64,000 bases of DNA from Zopfochytrium polystomum (lineage: Eukaryota > Chytridiomycota > Chytridiomycetes > Chytridiales > Chytridiaceae). Under the pieces are notes generated by a model. That model ran no database searches. It was not told the origin of the DNA and was given only the letters and a program-made list of their open reading frames with translations. Position 1 is the first letter of the stretch, and each line of letters opens with the position of its first letter. Position numbers and translations under genes: made by a program. The stretch spans positions 53,696-117,695 of the forward strand of contig JAIVFJ010000201.1 in NCBI GenBank assembly GCA_025765615.1, in the 5' to 3' direction. Shown here one piece after another: positions 1 through 12,474 of the stretch.

Positions 1-3000
1 ACAACAGCAACAGCAACAGCATCGCCGCCGCCGCCGCGAACGGAGGAGGACAAGGAGGAGGAGGAGACGGCCGCTACGCCGCCACGGCCGCCGCAGTGGC
101 CAACAACTCCATCACCTCCGATTATTCCGGTGGTTGCTCCACTGGCTGCGGCTCTGTGGGCTCTGCCACCACCTCCCGATCCTCCTCCTCCCGCCGCTCA
201 AGGCCCGTGTCGGCGTCCTCCGTCTCCTTCTCCCCCCAACGTCACCGTCTTCTCGGGCCTCCCCCTGGCGTCGCCCAGCCCAAAGCACTCGTCGTCGTCG
301 TCGTCGTCGTCAGCAAAGAAACTCCACCACCACCACAGATCGTCCATGCGACCCTCCACATCCACCAGCCGGCCTGGAGCGTCCGGATCCTCGCCCGATC
401 TTGCTTCCTCCCTTTCGTCCTGCGGCTCCTCACGGTCTCAATCCCGGCCGAGCCCCATTCTGAAAACGGGCTCGCTGGACGGCGGGGGCCACTCTCCCAC
501 CCTTATCGATCATCATCACCATCACGCCTTCCCCGACCTCCTCGCAACGGATCGGTCAAGATCTTTGAGCCTCGGCATGGCGCAGCACTCGTCTTCGCCC
601 TCGCACCTCCCAACACCTTCATCTTCCTCCCTCTCCCCTGCCCCAATACATGACGGCTCGCCAAGGCAAGAGCCGTCCGCCGGTCCGCAGACGGCGGCGG
701 ACGCTGTCAGGAGACCGGTCACAAGCCACGCTCAGTTTTTCGCTGGAGATAGCGAGGAGGAGGAGGACGAGGGGAACGAGGACTTCCACAAGACCCAGGT
801 GAGCTTGCATGCCTCCCTTCTCCTTCACTTCCGCTTTGCAGCCCCATACCCTTCCCTTCTCTCCTTCACTTCCGCTTGTGCCCCCTCTCTTGAACCGATG
901 CCCGTCATGTCGCTGTCCGTCGCTGCCCGATAACCAATCAGATCGTTCCACCCCACCAGGTCACTACTGGAAAGAGGCTGGGCCGCTCTGAGGAGGACGA
1001 GGATGCAGACACGGTTGGTGGAACACCGCCGACTCCTCACGACCCTCAGTCGACTCAAGCAACACCATCATTACCGCAAGGCGTCATGCCTGACTCTTCC
1101 CACCTCGCAACACCAACTCTAACCACGGCAACCCTCTCTGACGTGAATGGACTCTCCCAAGCCCAACCTTTTCCCCCGTCAAATAGTGGGAACCCCCCGA
1201 ATGTGCTGCTCCCGGATCCCAACCTGGCCGTTCGGATTAACCAACTTCGCATTCAGCATCAACAGCAGGCCGTAGCCCTCCAAGCTCGACAAAACGCCGA
1301 ACTGGCTCAATTGCATGAACGGCATCGCGCCGAACGCTCTGAGCTGCAGCGGCGAGTCTGGGCAGACCAGGCGGAGTTGGTTCAAGCACACGCGATGGCG
1401 TTGGCAAGAGCTGCCGCAGCGTCAGGTGCTGGGCATCAGGTTCCAAATGACGCTGTCACGGCTGACGTGCCTCCCCGACGAGCAGTTTCCCAACTTCAAA
1501 TAAGCGGCCAAGCCCGAGAAACTGAAACTCAGCGGTTTCCGCACCCGGTCGTGGAAGGTTCTCAAGCTACAGGCATGTACCGGCAAGATGGCCCATCGCG
1601 CCCACCTGCGGAAGAGCAGCAGCAGCAGCGCCATCCATTCCGACGAACTGCCTCAACGGCTGGCCTTTACAACCCCGTCGCCAGGAGACCGGACGACTCA
1701 GCTGGCAAGCCGACCGCACCCGGTAATAAAACCGTTCCCGCCAGGCAGGCGCAGCATGACCAGCAGCCGCAGCAGCAGCAACAGCCGCAACGGCCTGCCG
1801 CAGACCCGTCGGCACGACGCGATCAGACTGGGACTCAACAGCAGCAAGAAAACGAGCGGCAGCATCAAGACTCGTACAGTAGAGTTATACGGAGCATGTC
1901 AACACCAAGCATTCCGAGGAAGATCAGTATTGGCTTTGAGGTGGTCGACTCAACCCGAGGGGTCGCGGGAAAACCGCAGCCCTCGATCAGCGAGGAGCCC
2001 GGTGGTCGTCCCGGTGTCTTTGCCGGGGGAAATGGTAGAAATCGACTTGGTTCCAAGTCTGCGGTTGGGCTATCAGGATTTGCGAGCTTCGCCCCAAGCT
2101 TGCCAAGCCTATCTCGCCGAATGGAGCCCTCGGTCTCTGCAACACCTGTACTCGCAACGGGTGTGTTGACCTCCCCAACCGACTCGCTTCACGGAGCGTC
2201 TGCCTCGGCATCGTCGAACGAACTTCATCATTCTCAGCAACGAGCGGCGCAACCTCAGCCTAACCTCCGGCCCCAAACCCATGCCTATCCCAAGGCTAAA
2301 ACCACGTTTGTGATGTCACACTCTGACGACGAGGACGAAGAATATGACAGCGACAGGGCTAAGTCGCCTCAGCAGCCGCAGCCGCTTCGACGGCGCGTGG
2401 GTAGTGCAGTGTCGACCGGAAGCAGCAGTGGAAGTAGCAGCGGCGCTTCCGCGACCTTTAAGTCACCCACACTCGGCCCCAACTCCCGCCCACCGGAACT
2501 AATGTCTCGTCCGGTCAGCATTGTGAGCCACCACATAACACAAGCTCGTCGCTTCACGCAAATGTCTCTTCCTCCACCCTCTGAAACGATTGAGGAGCAC
2601 GCGGCAGGCGGATCATCGCCTTCGAACAGCCGTTCGGGCTTCCTCTCCCGCCAAGCCCTCGGAAGTAAAAGCGCAACCAGCCTCACCGCTCTTTTAGCCT
2701 CTGCTGCATGGGTGGGTGCTCCAGGGGAAGTTGTGACGCGGACAGAGGTGGCTGGGCGTGACACATCGGGTCCACGGAGGAGGAGTGACTACGGCCATGC
2801 TGGAATGTCCGCGGACGACCCACGGATAGGAATGTCATTCTTGACTCAATACCAGCAGCAGCTTCGTTTGTCGCGAGCTCTTCCCTTGGCGCCGGCTGCC
2901 AAGGCAGGTTCCACGGCAAGACCGAACGCCCACGACGCACACAGCACACATTACTCCACCGTATCCCCAACTTCACCAAATAACCCTGCAGTTGCAGAGT

Positions 3001-4949
3001 CCTTGACGCGACCGCAACCGATCCGTGCGTTTCCATCGGCCCCGTTTCTCCCGTCGTTGGGTGGTGGACAGGTCGGCCGGAGACCAGTACCTGCCGACGT
3101 CCCGCAAAACGAGCGGACGGACTCCCGACCGACCGCACCGTCGAATGCCGATGCCGCGCAGCAACCGCCCGCGGGACAGAAAGCGGTGAGCGGTTCGCCA
3201 TTGGCTGCGGTAGCCCCGCCGGCTGCTACGGCGATCCCGATCGCGAACCCGCATGCAGGCCCGCATCACGCGTACCTTCAACAGCCATGGAAACCGCCAG
3301 AAGTCCTTGCTGCGGAAGCGGACGCCGACGCAGCGGCCGCCGCGCGCGCCGCGATCGCGAGAGCAAACGGCGTCCCGCGGACAATGGCTTCATTTGAGAG
3401 GAGGATGCGCGACCTTCGGAGCCACCACGTGAGGCAGATCGAAGCTTTAAGGGAGCAGCACCGCATCCTGGAGGAAGGCGCGGCCGAAGCGGCGGACGCT
3501 GGTGCTGCGACCGCTGGGGGCGGTGTCGTCGCGGGCGCTGGAGTCGGCCCCACGAACGCAATGATCGAGCACCATCGCAGCCAAATGCGTGCTCTCGTCG
3601 ACGTGCTGCAGCGCGAAGAGTTTGAGCTGGTGGAATCGGCGCGAAGGGTGCTTGGACCGGTCGAGTGGCCGCCCCAAGCGCAGCCACACGGCCCGCAACA
3701 GCACCCCCACCAGCCTCCGGGCTTCTTCATGCGGCGCGACGGCGGAGCCCCCGGTGTCGCTCCCCATCCCGCAACGGCGGCGGAAATAGAGGCCGCCGGG
3801 CCTTCCGACGACGACGCCGCCGCCGCCGCCGCCAGCGCCTTGCCGCCCCAGCAGCAACAGGAGCAGCAGTTTCTCCGACACCAGTACGAGCAGCAGATGA
3901 AGCACTTTCGCCAGCAGCAGATGCAGTCGGAGCAAATGCAGGTGCAGCGGCTCCTGGCGCAGCAGGCGCAACAAATTCAGCTGCAGTATCGTTTGCAACA
4001 TCAGCAGCAGCAGCAACAGCAGGAGCATTTTGCGGCGGCGGCAGCGCCGGCGGCGTACCCTTCCGCGCAGGTGACGAGGCCAAGCGCCGCGGTTCACGCG
4101 CCCGCCCAAGGTGCGATCCAAGTCCGCGCCGGGCCGTCCATGTTGGCACCGCCCGCCGCAGCGGGCGGCGCAGCCAGACCGTCGGTTGCGTTTGCGCTCG
4201 CGGCAGACAGCGCGGACGACGCCGAGGGCAGCAGCGCCGGCACGCTCGTATCTGACTCTGGACGGAGCGTCGATGATGCGGGCGACGACGACGGCGATCG
4301 AGATGGAGACGAGGACGCGGAAGAGGACGAGGAAGAATACGAGGAGGAAGATGAAGAAGAAGAAGATTACGAGGACGAAGATGAAGAGGAAGAGGAGGAG
4401 GAAGCGGCGGACGAGGAAGACGGCAGCGACGGTCCGTACGGCTACGAAGAGTACGAAGACGACATTGCGCAAGACGCGCAGGCCGAGGGCGGAGAGGAGG
4501 GCCACTACTACGACGGCGAAGACGACGGCGGCGGCGGCGGGGGTGGCCCAAGCTACGCGCCACAGCTGCCGGCCGTGGGCGACGGCCGCCACATTTTCCG
4601 CGACGATCCGGCGGCTGCGTCGGCGGCGGGCCCAAGAGGCGAGGCCGATCCGGAAGGCTTGTCAGGCGGGGGTGCCTCCTCCTCCGCCGCGGCTGCTGGC
4701 CAAGCCACAGGGTTCGTCCTCTTGCAAGGGCCGATGGTCGCGTTGCAAGAGTTTACTGCCCCGGCCGCCGGGCTCACTCCTCCGTCCTTTTCGCCAGCTG
4801 CGGCCGCTGCTGGGCGCCGGCAGCAGCAGCGGATCCCCGGCGCCGGGGGCGGAGGAGGAGGAGGCCGAAGAGGAGGTGGAGGAGGAGGTAGAGGAGAAGG
4901 GGGAGGGAGAGGACGGAGAGAGGGGTACCAGGCGGTGTGGCTGTCGTAA
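1..4949 (+). CDS. Low-complexity Q/S/P-rich protein, 5' end outside window
   Basis: Unrecognised protein, at least 1595 residues. The frame is open from base 1, so the true start lies upstream. Exons: <1-798 and 960-4949; the 161-bp intron has a GTGAGC donor after CAG and a CCACCAG acceptor, and joins two frames in phase 0. The protein is mostly disordered: Pro/Ser-rich start, two charged Gln-rich coiled-coil stretches (nt 1230-1430 and 3380-3660, with repeated R/E/Q/L heptad-like patterns), poly-Gln runs near 3850-4020, a long Glu/Asp block at 4200-4520 and a Gly/Arg tail at 4840-4930. Tyr and Asp/Glu-rich patches alternate. No enzymatic motif is seen. Such composition is common in fungal nuclear or scaffold proteins, but I cannot name a family. 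The last Gly-rich part could be a non-coding tail if a further 3' intron exists. Confidence 0.75.
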
Positions 4950-6126
4950 CGATGGAAGGGTGTTTGGGGGGGGGCACGACGCGTCGCTTCACCTAACGTT
5001 CGTCGTCGTCGTCGCCGCCGCCTGAAAACCCTCCTCCGCCTCCTCGTCATTTCTCCCTCCTCCTTGTTCCGCAAGAAGAAGCAAGGAAGGAGAGACTGCT
5101 TGCCACCTGCCCACCCATCCACCCCACCCACCCACCCACCCACTCACAACCAACCCCACCCTCGTCACTGTTAGCCGTTATCTCTCCTATAGTCAGTTTT
5201 GAATGGTTTATCATTTTTTGTTCTTTTTTTTTTTTTTTTGTTTTTGGGTGCTTTGTTTTCTATTTGTTTTTCTCTCACTTTCCCTCTTTCTCCTCTCTTT
5301 GATGACGCAACGGGAAAATCAAACAAAACAAAACAAAAAAGAAATTTCTTCAGGATCAAAAGAACGAAAACGAAAAAGTCGTCCAAAAAGTGGCTGAAGT
5401 GGCGAAAAAAATTTTGTGGGAGTAAATTTACATTTTCCCAACAGAGTGGCGGGAAGACAGACCCTGCCAGAGAGGTATTCTCGGGACAGAGAGCGAGAGA
5501 GAGACAGCCAGAGAGAGAGAGAGAGAGAGAGAGTGAGAGAGAGAGAGAGAGTGTGTGTGTGTGTGATGTTTGAGTCTTCCAAACCCCGGTTAGCGCAGCA
5601 CATCAAATAATAGAATACGCCAAGACCACCACCAACACAGGGCGAGCATCCCAACACTGCAGCCGTTCCTTCCCCGTCCCCCAGCGACCCAGCGGCCAGA
5701 ACGCCGAATCACGGCCTGCGTGCTCTCGATCTCCAAACCGGGACCGCCTTGGGAGCGGCGCTGGGACCCGCCGAAAAGGTGAGCTTGGAAGGGTGCCGCG
5801 ACTTTGAAAGGCGGGGCAGGAAGGAGTGGGCCGGCTGAATCTCTTTTCAGTGAGAGGGGGGGGGGGAGCACTTGAAGTCGCAGTTGGGCTCACCCAAATC
5901 CCAGGTGTGGATTGTGTGGCGTGGCGGCCTCCAAATCTCTTTTTCCGCCAATCCGTTAACTGTTTTCCATCACAACTTTGATAGTAAACCTAGCAGCTGC
6001 GTGCACTCTGCCTCAGTAGTGCGCAAGTTCCCGCAGTAATAGCCCGGTCCCGCTTGGACCGACTGATCTGCCCAACGTTAGCCTTTGTTGCGGCGGCGTT
6101 GTGATTCGCATCAACAACCCTGAAAC

Positions 6127-6164
<38 letters not shown>

Positions 6165-6191
6165 AAGCTGCCGACGACTCCTCCCACAACA
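4950..6191. other. Intergenic region with simple repeats
   Basis: No supported gene. Contains a T-rich stretch at 5215-5280, a (GA)n then (GT)n tract at about 5495-5564, a G-run at 5856-5866, and a 36-nt A-tract at 6128-6163. The A-tract ends 28 bp before the ATG of the next gene, so it probably lies in that gene's promoter or 5' leader. Confidence 0.7.
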
Positions 6192-9100
6192 ATGTCTGAT
6201 TTCCCGCCCTCGAAGCGATACCCTCCCGCCGCTCCTCTGACCCCAGTCGTCAAGCAATATGGCAGCCCATACTCCCTGCCTCACTATCATCCCCGATCCC
6301 ACCACCAAGATGCTGCGCACATTGCGGCGCTAATGTCATCAAAGAACCCGTTCCCGCCTCATTTCCCATCGCTAGCACCACCGCCCTCCCCACCACCTCC
6401 ACCAGCGCTGTTCACGGCAATTGTTCGCTCAAAGTGGTGCAGACTCATCCTGGTGTTGGTGCTCCTGACGCAGATCGCCCTCGCGATATCGTGGATCGCA
6501 TTCAGACCGCCAAGTCGTGTGGACCTGGCGAGCCACCACCCACCCCCACCAGCTCAGGTCGTCCCGATCATTGCCACCACTGTCATCAAGATCGTGGAAC
6601 CAGCACCCAATGTTCAGACCACCACCACCACCCCACCCGTAGCGCCGAACCCTTCCCCGGACATGTGGCCGGTTGTGTCTGCCGATCGGCCACGGCTGCC
6701 CTCTCCGCCACCGCCACCACCGCCACCAGCACCCGAGCATCAGCAGCAGCAATCTCCATCAACTCCAGCCACGCCAGCGGCGGTCCCGAGCGTGAAGGAG
6801 CCTGTTGTGCCGTCAGAGAGGCTGTGGCCACTGACGAACCCGCTCCCATTCTCAGAGTTCAACTTCTCCTTCCCGTCTCCGCCAGTCCGTCCCATGAAGG
6901 GTCTCCGCATGGCAAACCTCCCAGAGACCTCGCCGCATTTTGGGTATATGCTGCAGGATGGACCCTTGATGCTCAAACGAACTATGGAGCGTCCGCGCTC
7001 CGAGCACACCATCGTTTTCGACTCGTCGCTGCGGGGAGAGTTCCTGCACCTCGCAAAATACCATGACGACGTTTTAGCTGGAAAGGACGAGGGTGTCGGT
7101 TACTGTCCGACCATGCCAGAGTGCCAGTTCCAGATTTCAGATGACTACGAGCGGATGGCCGACGGCGCAGACGCTTTGGTGACCGACAAGATAACGGTTA
7201 GTCGTGTTTTTAATGATTCAACCTGCTGAAGTGGCTGTTCTAATTTTGGTTTTCGCACGTGATAGGGGATCTTGGTTCATAATGCGTCACTGCATTTCAC
7301 CAAAATTGGCGTGGTGCCACACCCAGACAAGGCGCTGGAGGAGTACGAATGGTACGGAACGGATGCGCACGCATCTCACCTTCCGATGCTCTCGAGAAAT
7401 CAAGCGTATTCGCGACCCATCCATATACCATTGTACTCGATTGCAGAAACTCAAGCTGACTTCACAAAGTCTGTCAACTTTTCCGCGAAGCTGCCCGTGA
7501 TCCTTTTTGTGATTCCGCCTCAGGCGAGCTGCGAGGTTGAGCCAGGTCGTCGAGAAGCGATTATTGACGTTGCCCGTCAACTTCGCCGAGAGAGTGCGAT
7601 GCCGATAAAATTCATTGCTCCAAACTGGCACCCTGAGAAAGTGCGACGAGGGGCCTCTCCAAGAAAAGGCACCGAGAACGTGAAGGCACAGGGAAATGTG
7701 GTTGGCGCTGGCTTGATCGACGCCGATTTATCGTCGCGGGATCCAATTTTGGGCAACTGCGACATGATGACCGAGATCTTTAAAGATAGGCCACATGAGC
7801 AGCCTGTTCGTCAAATTCCAAACCTTGTGTCGTTCAGTCAGCGCAGTTCGGCGTATTCGCCTCGCGCTCTTGCCACAGCTTTGCAGCAGCTGGACTCGCT
7901 ATGTCCCCCGCCCGAGCCGCTGGATCCTGGATCGGAGAGGCCATCGTATGACCCGTTTAGCTACGACCGGTACACCCGCTGTCTGCTCCTTCATTCCCTC
8001 GCGATAGCCGTGGCCGAGCCGGTCGCAGAACCGCGTTTGGTGTCGGACTGGGTATTCAAGGCGCAGTCTGCCGGAACCCAAACCTTTCACCTCGCGGCGA
8101 AATTCTTCGATAACAATGAGTATGAACTCTCGACCTTGTTTCCTGGGGGATCGGCCCTGTCCATCGACGTGAATCTGGTTCGGTACCGTCGGACCGCGGG
8201 AGACACGATACTACGTCACATTGGCACTATTCTCAAGAAGGGCTCAGACTATGTTAGAGACCGTTTCGTGCTGAAAGCGAGCTACCAGGACCCTGACAGA
8301 GCCCCACAGTTCCCAACACAGTTGATGACATTTATGTCGACTGGGAGCAAGCTGTCTTTTCCCTGCCGAGTTTGCGCGCACGTGAAAATCAAGAAGTCCA
8401 ATGTTCAATGCGCCCTCAGCGTTGTGAAACACGTTGTCGATCAGGGGATGGAGCGTAGGAAACGGACCGAGAGGGAAAGGCCAGAGCCAGCTGATCTTAC
8501 CTCGCCGCCCGTTCAGTCACCACGCGGTGTTGACAAAGGCGGCCAAGTCCCCTCCCATCTTATGGGTCCAGCTCCGTTCCCTTGGGTCCCGCCATCACGG
8601 CTGGCAAACGAATCTTGGGGCCCAGTGTCAACAGCGGAGTTCCTCCATCCCTCCGAGCGAGTGTACGGTCTCGCACCAGAATTTGCCGGCGTCATCGATC
8701 AAATCTACGTTATGCACTATTCACGCGCGGCACGGCGTCGTTCGCACATTGCGAAAGTTATGCACCGTTTGTCGTCAGAGGCGCAGCTCATTATGGATTT
8801 GGACCGCGAGGACCTTTTCTCCCGCTGCCGAGCGGTGCATCGACTGGTCGGTGAGCCCTGCGACGAGTATGGACCCTCTCAGAGTTTACAAGAACGGCGA
8901 GCGACGGCCAGTTCAGCTTCGTCATGGCGAGATGTCACTCGTTTACAAGAATGTGATGGCGTGGTATCTCATGCTTATGCACAACCAGAACTATGGGCTC
9001 ATTGTGGAAGACGATGCCGAAATCGAAGTCGGCGTTTCTGCTTCATCGTTTGGTGCTACTTTGGGCCACCTTTCCCCCAATTATGCTATTACGTACGTTG

Positions 9101-9402
9101 GCACCTGCTCGAAATCCAACAAAGCTAGATTGGGCCAAGAACGGAAGGTTGAAGTTACACTGGGTGCCAGATGCACAGGCGCGTACACGATATCGAAGCA
9201 AGGAGTCATTCTGATGTTTAAAAACTTCCCGTTGAGAGTCGCCATCGACCTGCAAATGATCGATGTGACTCTCTGGGGAAAGACTCCGTACGGCATTACC
9301 CGGCATCCAGACTACCGAAACTTCTTCATCACACCGGCTCTTCTCCGCCCCTCGGAAACTGTCAACGAGGTCGACGAAACGGGCATCCGAACCGGCGCGT
9401 GA
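6192..9402 (+). CDS. Type II membrane glycosyltransferase, GT10-like region plus GT25 domain
   Basis: Predicted Golgi/ER glycosyltransferase of 1035 residues. Exons: 6192-7196, 7266-8850, 8885-9402; introns 69 bp (GTTAGT donor) and 34 bp (GTGAGC donor, CTCAGAG acceptor). Residues 1-82 are cytosolic and Pro-rich; one TM segment lies at about 83-104; residues 105-260 are a Pro-rich stem. Residues 300-780 resemble a degenerate fucosyltransferase (GT10) fold: a Cys-x-Cys-like region followed by an ADALV-type motif, later FPGGSALSIDV and a CRVC motif. The usual GT10 FENS/TEK signature is not evident. Residues about 812-1010 form a GT25 domain: IYVMHYSRAARRR start motif, GEMSLVYKNVMAW and the metal-binding acidic motif E905-D906-D907. 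GT25 enzymes add galactose or glucose to proteins or glycans. The 34-bp intron is inferred because the GT25 motif changes frame there; an assembly indel is the alternative. Confidence 0.75.
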
Positions 9403-12183
9403 CAAGCTTACATTTTGGTACTTTGCCGATGGCGTTGTCCTTTTTGTTTGGTTGACGCCTGCCCTCTTTCGGGGTGTTTTGTGTTTGTTCGTCGGTGGGA
9501 GTTCCGTATTTTCTGGAACGAGTGAACCCCTTCCTTTTTGAGCCATATTGTAGTACAGTTTCCCGCATCCTCCCTTCAGTCCCCTCCTCAACTACTTTCG
9601 CACGCCGGCACCTACACCGCTCCCTCCTCCCCCCCCGTCACCTCCCCCTTCCCCCCTTACTCCCACCCCCTGTTTTGAGAAGCTTAGGTGGCGTTTGTTC
9701 GAGCCCATGCCCCACATTTAAATATTTCAGGCTTGCACTGTGATTGTTCATTCTTGTCGTTTCGTCCCCCGTCCTGCCCACCCCCCTTTCTTGAAAGCTC
9801 GTCAGCTTTCTTTCTATTTTTTTTTTCTTTTTTTCGCGTCTTCCCCAAACCCCCCATCCAACCCCCCTTTTTGTCCTTCCTTGCTTTTTTCGTGATTGAT
9901 GGTGTTTATCGTACTAGACGTCGAAGAGACAAGCCAATTCCATATCCTGGTTTTCTTTTCGTTTTTTTTTCTCTTTTTTTTTCTTTCTTTTTTTTGTGTT
10001 TCGGCCCTTCGCCGTGCCTGTTTCTCTCCCTCCTTTCCTTTCGGTAACACTGCTCCCTCTTCTCTCTCCTCCGCCGCCCGTCACCAGTCACAGTCACGAG
10101 AACGGCACCGGTTTGGGCTCAGCCCGTGATTTGCCTTTCTCTTTTTTATCTTTTTTTTTGTTTCTCGTTTACAGCTTTCCCCCTTGTACTTTCGGGCACA
10201 CCTCTTTTTGTTGAACGTTCGGCCCCTTCTTCTCACCCAGACTCGTCGCCCTCTCCCCCACTCTCCTCCCTCTCTCTCACCTCTCTCACCACCCCCCCCT
10301 AGTTGTTCTGCCCCTCTTCTCCACTTTGCTTGTCGTTTTTGTTTGGCCTTATAGTGTACCTTAAAAAAAAAATGAGAAAAATCGAAAACAGAACAAAAAG
10401 ATACTGAGCGAACAGAGGAAGAGAAAATAGTTTCGGAAAGGAGACCAAAAATGCGCTTCGAGGCACCCTCCTCCTCGTCCCCAAATAGACACTTTTCTCT
10501 CGGCTGCTACCAATCCCACCCCGGCCCCTTAAAGCGTTGGCCATAGTTGAGGTTCTCAATGAGCTCTTACTTTACAATGAGAAATGGCAAATCCTATTTG
10601 TGACACATATTGCACCCAAGTCATCACCACCTCATGCACTGTGTGAGATGTCGCTCCTGCACACATAGTCCAAGACTGACATTCCTCAAAGGTGTGGGCA
10701 AGAGCAAAAAGCCAGCACGAAGGAAAACCTTATGACATAGGCAATGTGAGGAAACGCAAACCACCAAAGGAAAAGAATGTAAACATGTATGACTGTCCAC
10801 CAGGCTGCTCAACAATTAAGAATTGCCTGTGACTTTCGTTGGAAATGGGTCGACAGAACGAGTTAAACCTTTTCGCACAGTTTAAACTTACATTCGTGCC
10901 CTTCAAAACAATTCGTCGTCTCTTGCAGCGAAAGCTCAGTGGGAGGAGCTTTTTGTTGGTATTTTGATGCAGAGAGTGACGAGGAACATCTTGTAACTTG
11001 TCTTTTTGAGGGTAGTCCGTCTATACAGGAAGCGGACAGACAAAAGACGTCTCTTTTCCAGCCCATAGTTTAGGATTGGATAAAAATGACTCAACTGATA
11101 CTGTATCCCAACCCAACCCTTCTTAAATGTATCCTAACCAGTGCAACCAAGACTTATAACTGAACCATAACTGCAAACAGCAAAAAAAGCTATGAAGCAC
11201 GGTTAAACTACAAACTGGGAGGAATCACACCGCTAACTATGACTTAATTAGACAACAGTCTTAAATGCAAGGCAATCTGTACATACCAGGAAAAGCAATT
11301 TGTTATACTTATCCTGACCATATCCTAACCGCACATCGGGGCCAGTTAAGCAATTTTGCCTAATCCTGAACCGCACTGCAGATAGAATAAGCCCAGATTG
11401 CAGTATTATCTGTCTATCCACCGATCCTTATTTCCCAATGTGCTTGTGTGGCCCATGAGGGGTGAAGTCCACTTATGTTGGAGACACATGGTACCTGTCA
11501 GAATCCTCTCGTCCAACAATAGACTTGGCTGGGGAGTTGCAGGTCAGCAGACAGAGCGCGTTGCGGGTCTGGGGTAACTGCGGTACTGCAGAGGAAAAGA
11601 CAGACAGAAAGGACAAATCAAATCAAGTTGACAGACTGTCACACACTTGAATCCCCACCAGTGCTATGCTTTTGCCTGGCTTAAAGCCAATGTTGCATGT
11701 TGCGTGTGCTTTTTTTAGCAGTCTACTGAGGCCCCTGAGCTTCCTTATTCCCTGGGTGAATTACTCTTTGTTTATGTGTTTATTGTGCGCACCGTCCCAA
11801 ATTGGATTTTGTTGCTAAAATTCTCCCCAACTGATTTCCCTGACATTGAACCCCGTTTTCCCTGACACAACACGCAGACAGACTGCCCCTGCCTCTCAGG
11901 CCTGCCCATTTCCCCTGACAAGTTCTTTTGCCAAAATAATTATGGCGTCGCGGAAAAGTGAAACACACAATAACCAATTCAACGAATGTTCAAGAAGAGA
12001 TTCTAAACTTTTTTTCTGCCCGTGACCTGCGGGACTTAGTTGCTTTGGACTGGTATCATTACTGTCCCAGATTGCCCACGCCACCCAGTTCGGTCACGTG
12101 CTGAATTTTGCTGCTGATGGTTTATTGGCTTACCCTTTTTGGGCAAGGAGCGGCACACACACGCACACACACAGCGCGATATG

Positions 12184-12184
<1 letters not shown>

Positions 12185-12242
<58 letters not shown>
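12185..12242. repeat. (GA)n microsatellite
   Basis: GA run of about 28 units, 115 bp before a (CT)n run at 12357-12412; the two are complementary and could pair into a long hairpin just upstream of the PX gene. Confidence 0.95.
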
Positions 12243-12246
<4 letters not shown>

Positions 12247-12354
12247 AAGAAAGAGAAAGAGAGACAGAAACAGGGACAGAGAGAATCCAATCTCCTATAC
12301 CGTTTGTCGTCCGCGCCCTTCTTCATTCCGTTGCGGCCCACTTGCCTTTCCATC

Positions 12355-12356
<2 letters not shown>

Positions 12357-12415
<59 letters not shown>

Positions 12416-12432
12416 GTCTCTCTCTCTCTCTC
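12357..12432. repeat. (CT)n microsatellite
   Basis: CT run with one TTCTGT interruption, ending about 40 bp before the chosen PX-gene ATG; likely its pyrimidine-rich promoter or leader. Confidence 0.95.
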
Positions 12433-12474
12433 CATTTCCCTTTCTCCCCTTCCTTCCCTCACTCTGCTTCGTGC

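Larger units (their letters stand above)
9403..12474. other. Long intergenic region: T-rich then CpG-poor relic DNA
   Basis: No gene can be supported. 9403-10560 is pyrimidine-rich with many T and C runs, fitting a 3' UTR and intergenic spacer. 10560-12100 has a different, CpG-poor composition and holds scattered copies of a short motif like ATCCTAACC (for example near 11110, 11131 and 11321), but no intact ORF. It may be a decayed element. 12185-12240 is a (GA)n tract and 12357-12432 a (CT)n tract immediately upstream of the PX gene. Confidence 0.6.

Noticed and set aside
3226..4635. Large minus-strand ORFs inside the first gene
   Set aside because: Generated by GC-rich triplet repeats; Arg/Leu runs mirror the Glu/Gln/Ala runs of the sense frame.
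12139..12474. Upstream extension of the PX gene through (GA)n and (CT)n
   Set aside because: Would encode Arg-Glu and Ser-Leu dipeptide runs and begins at a TTG; the ATG at 12475 is a better start.
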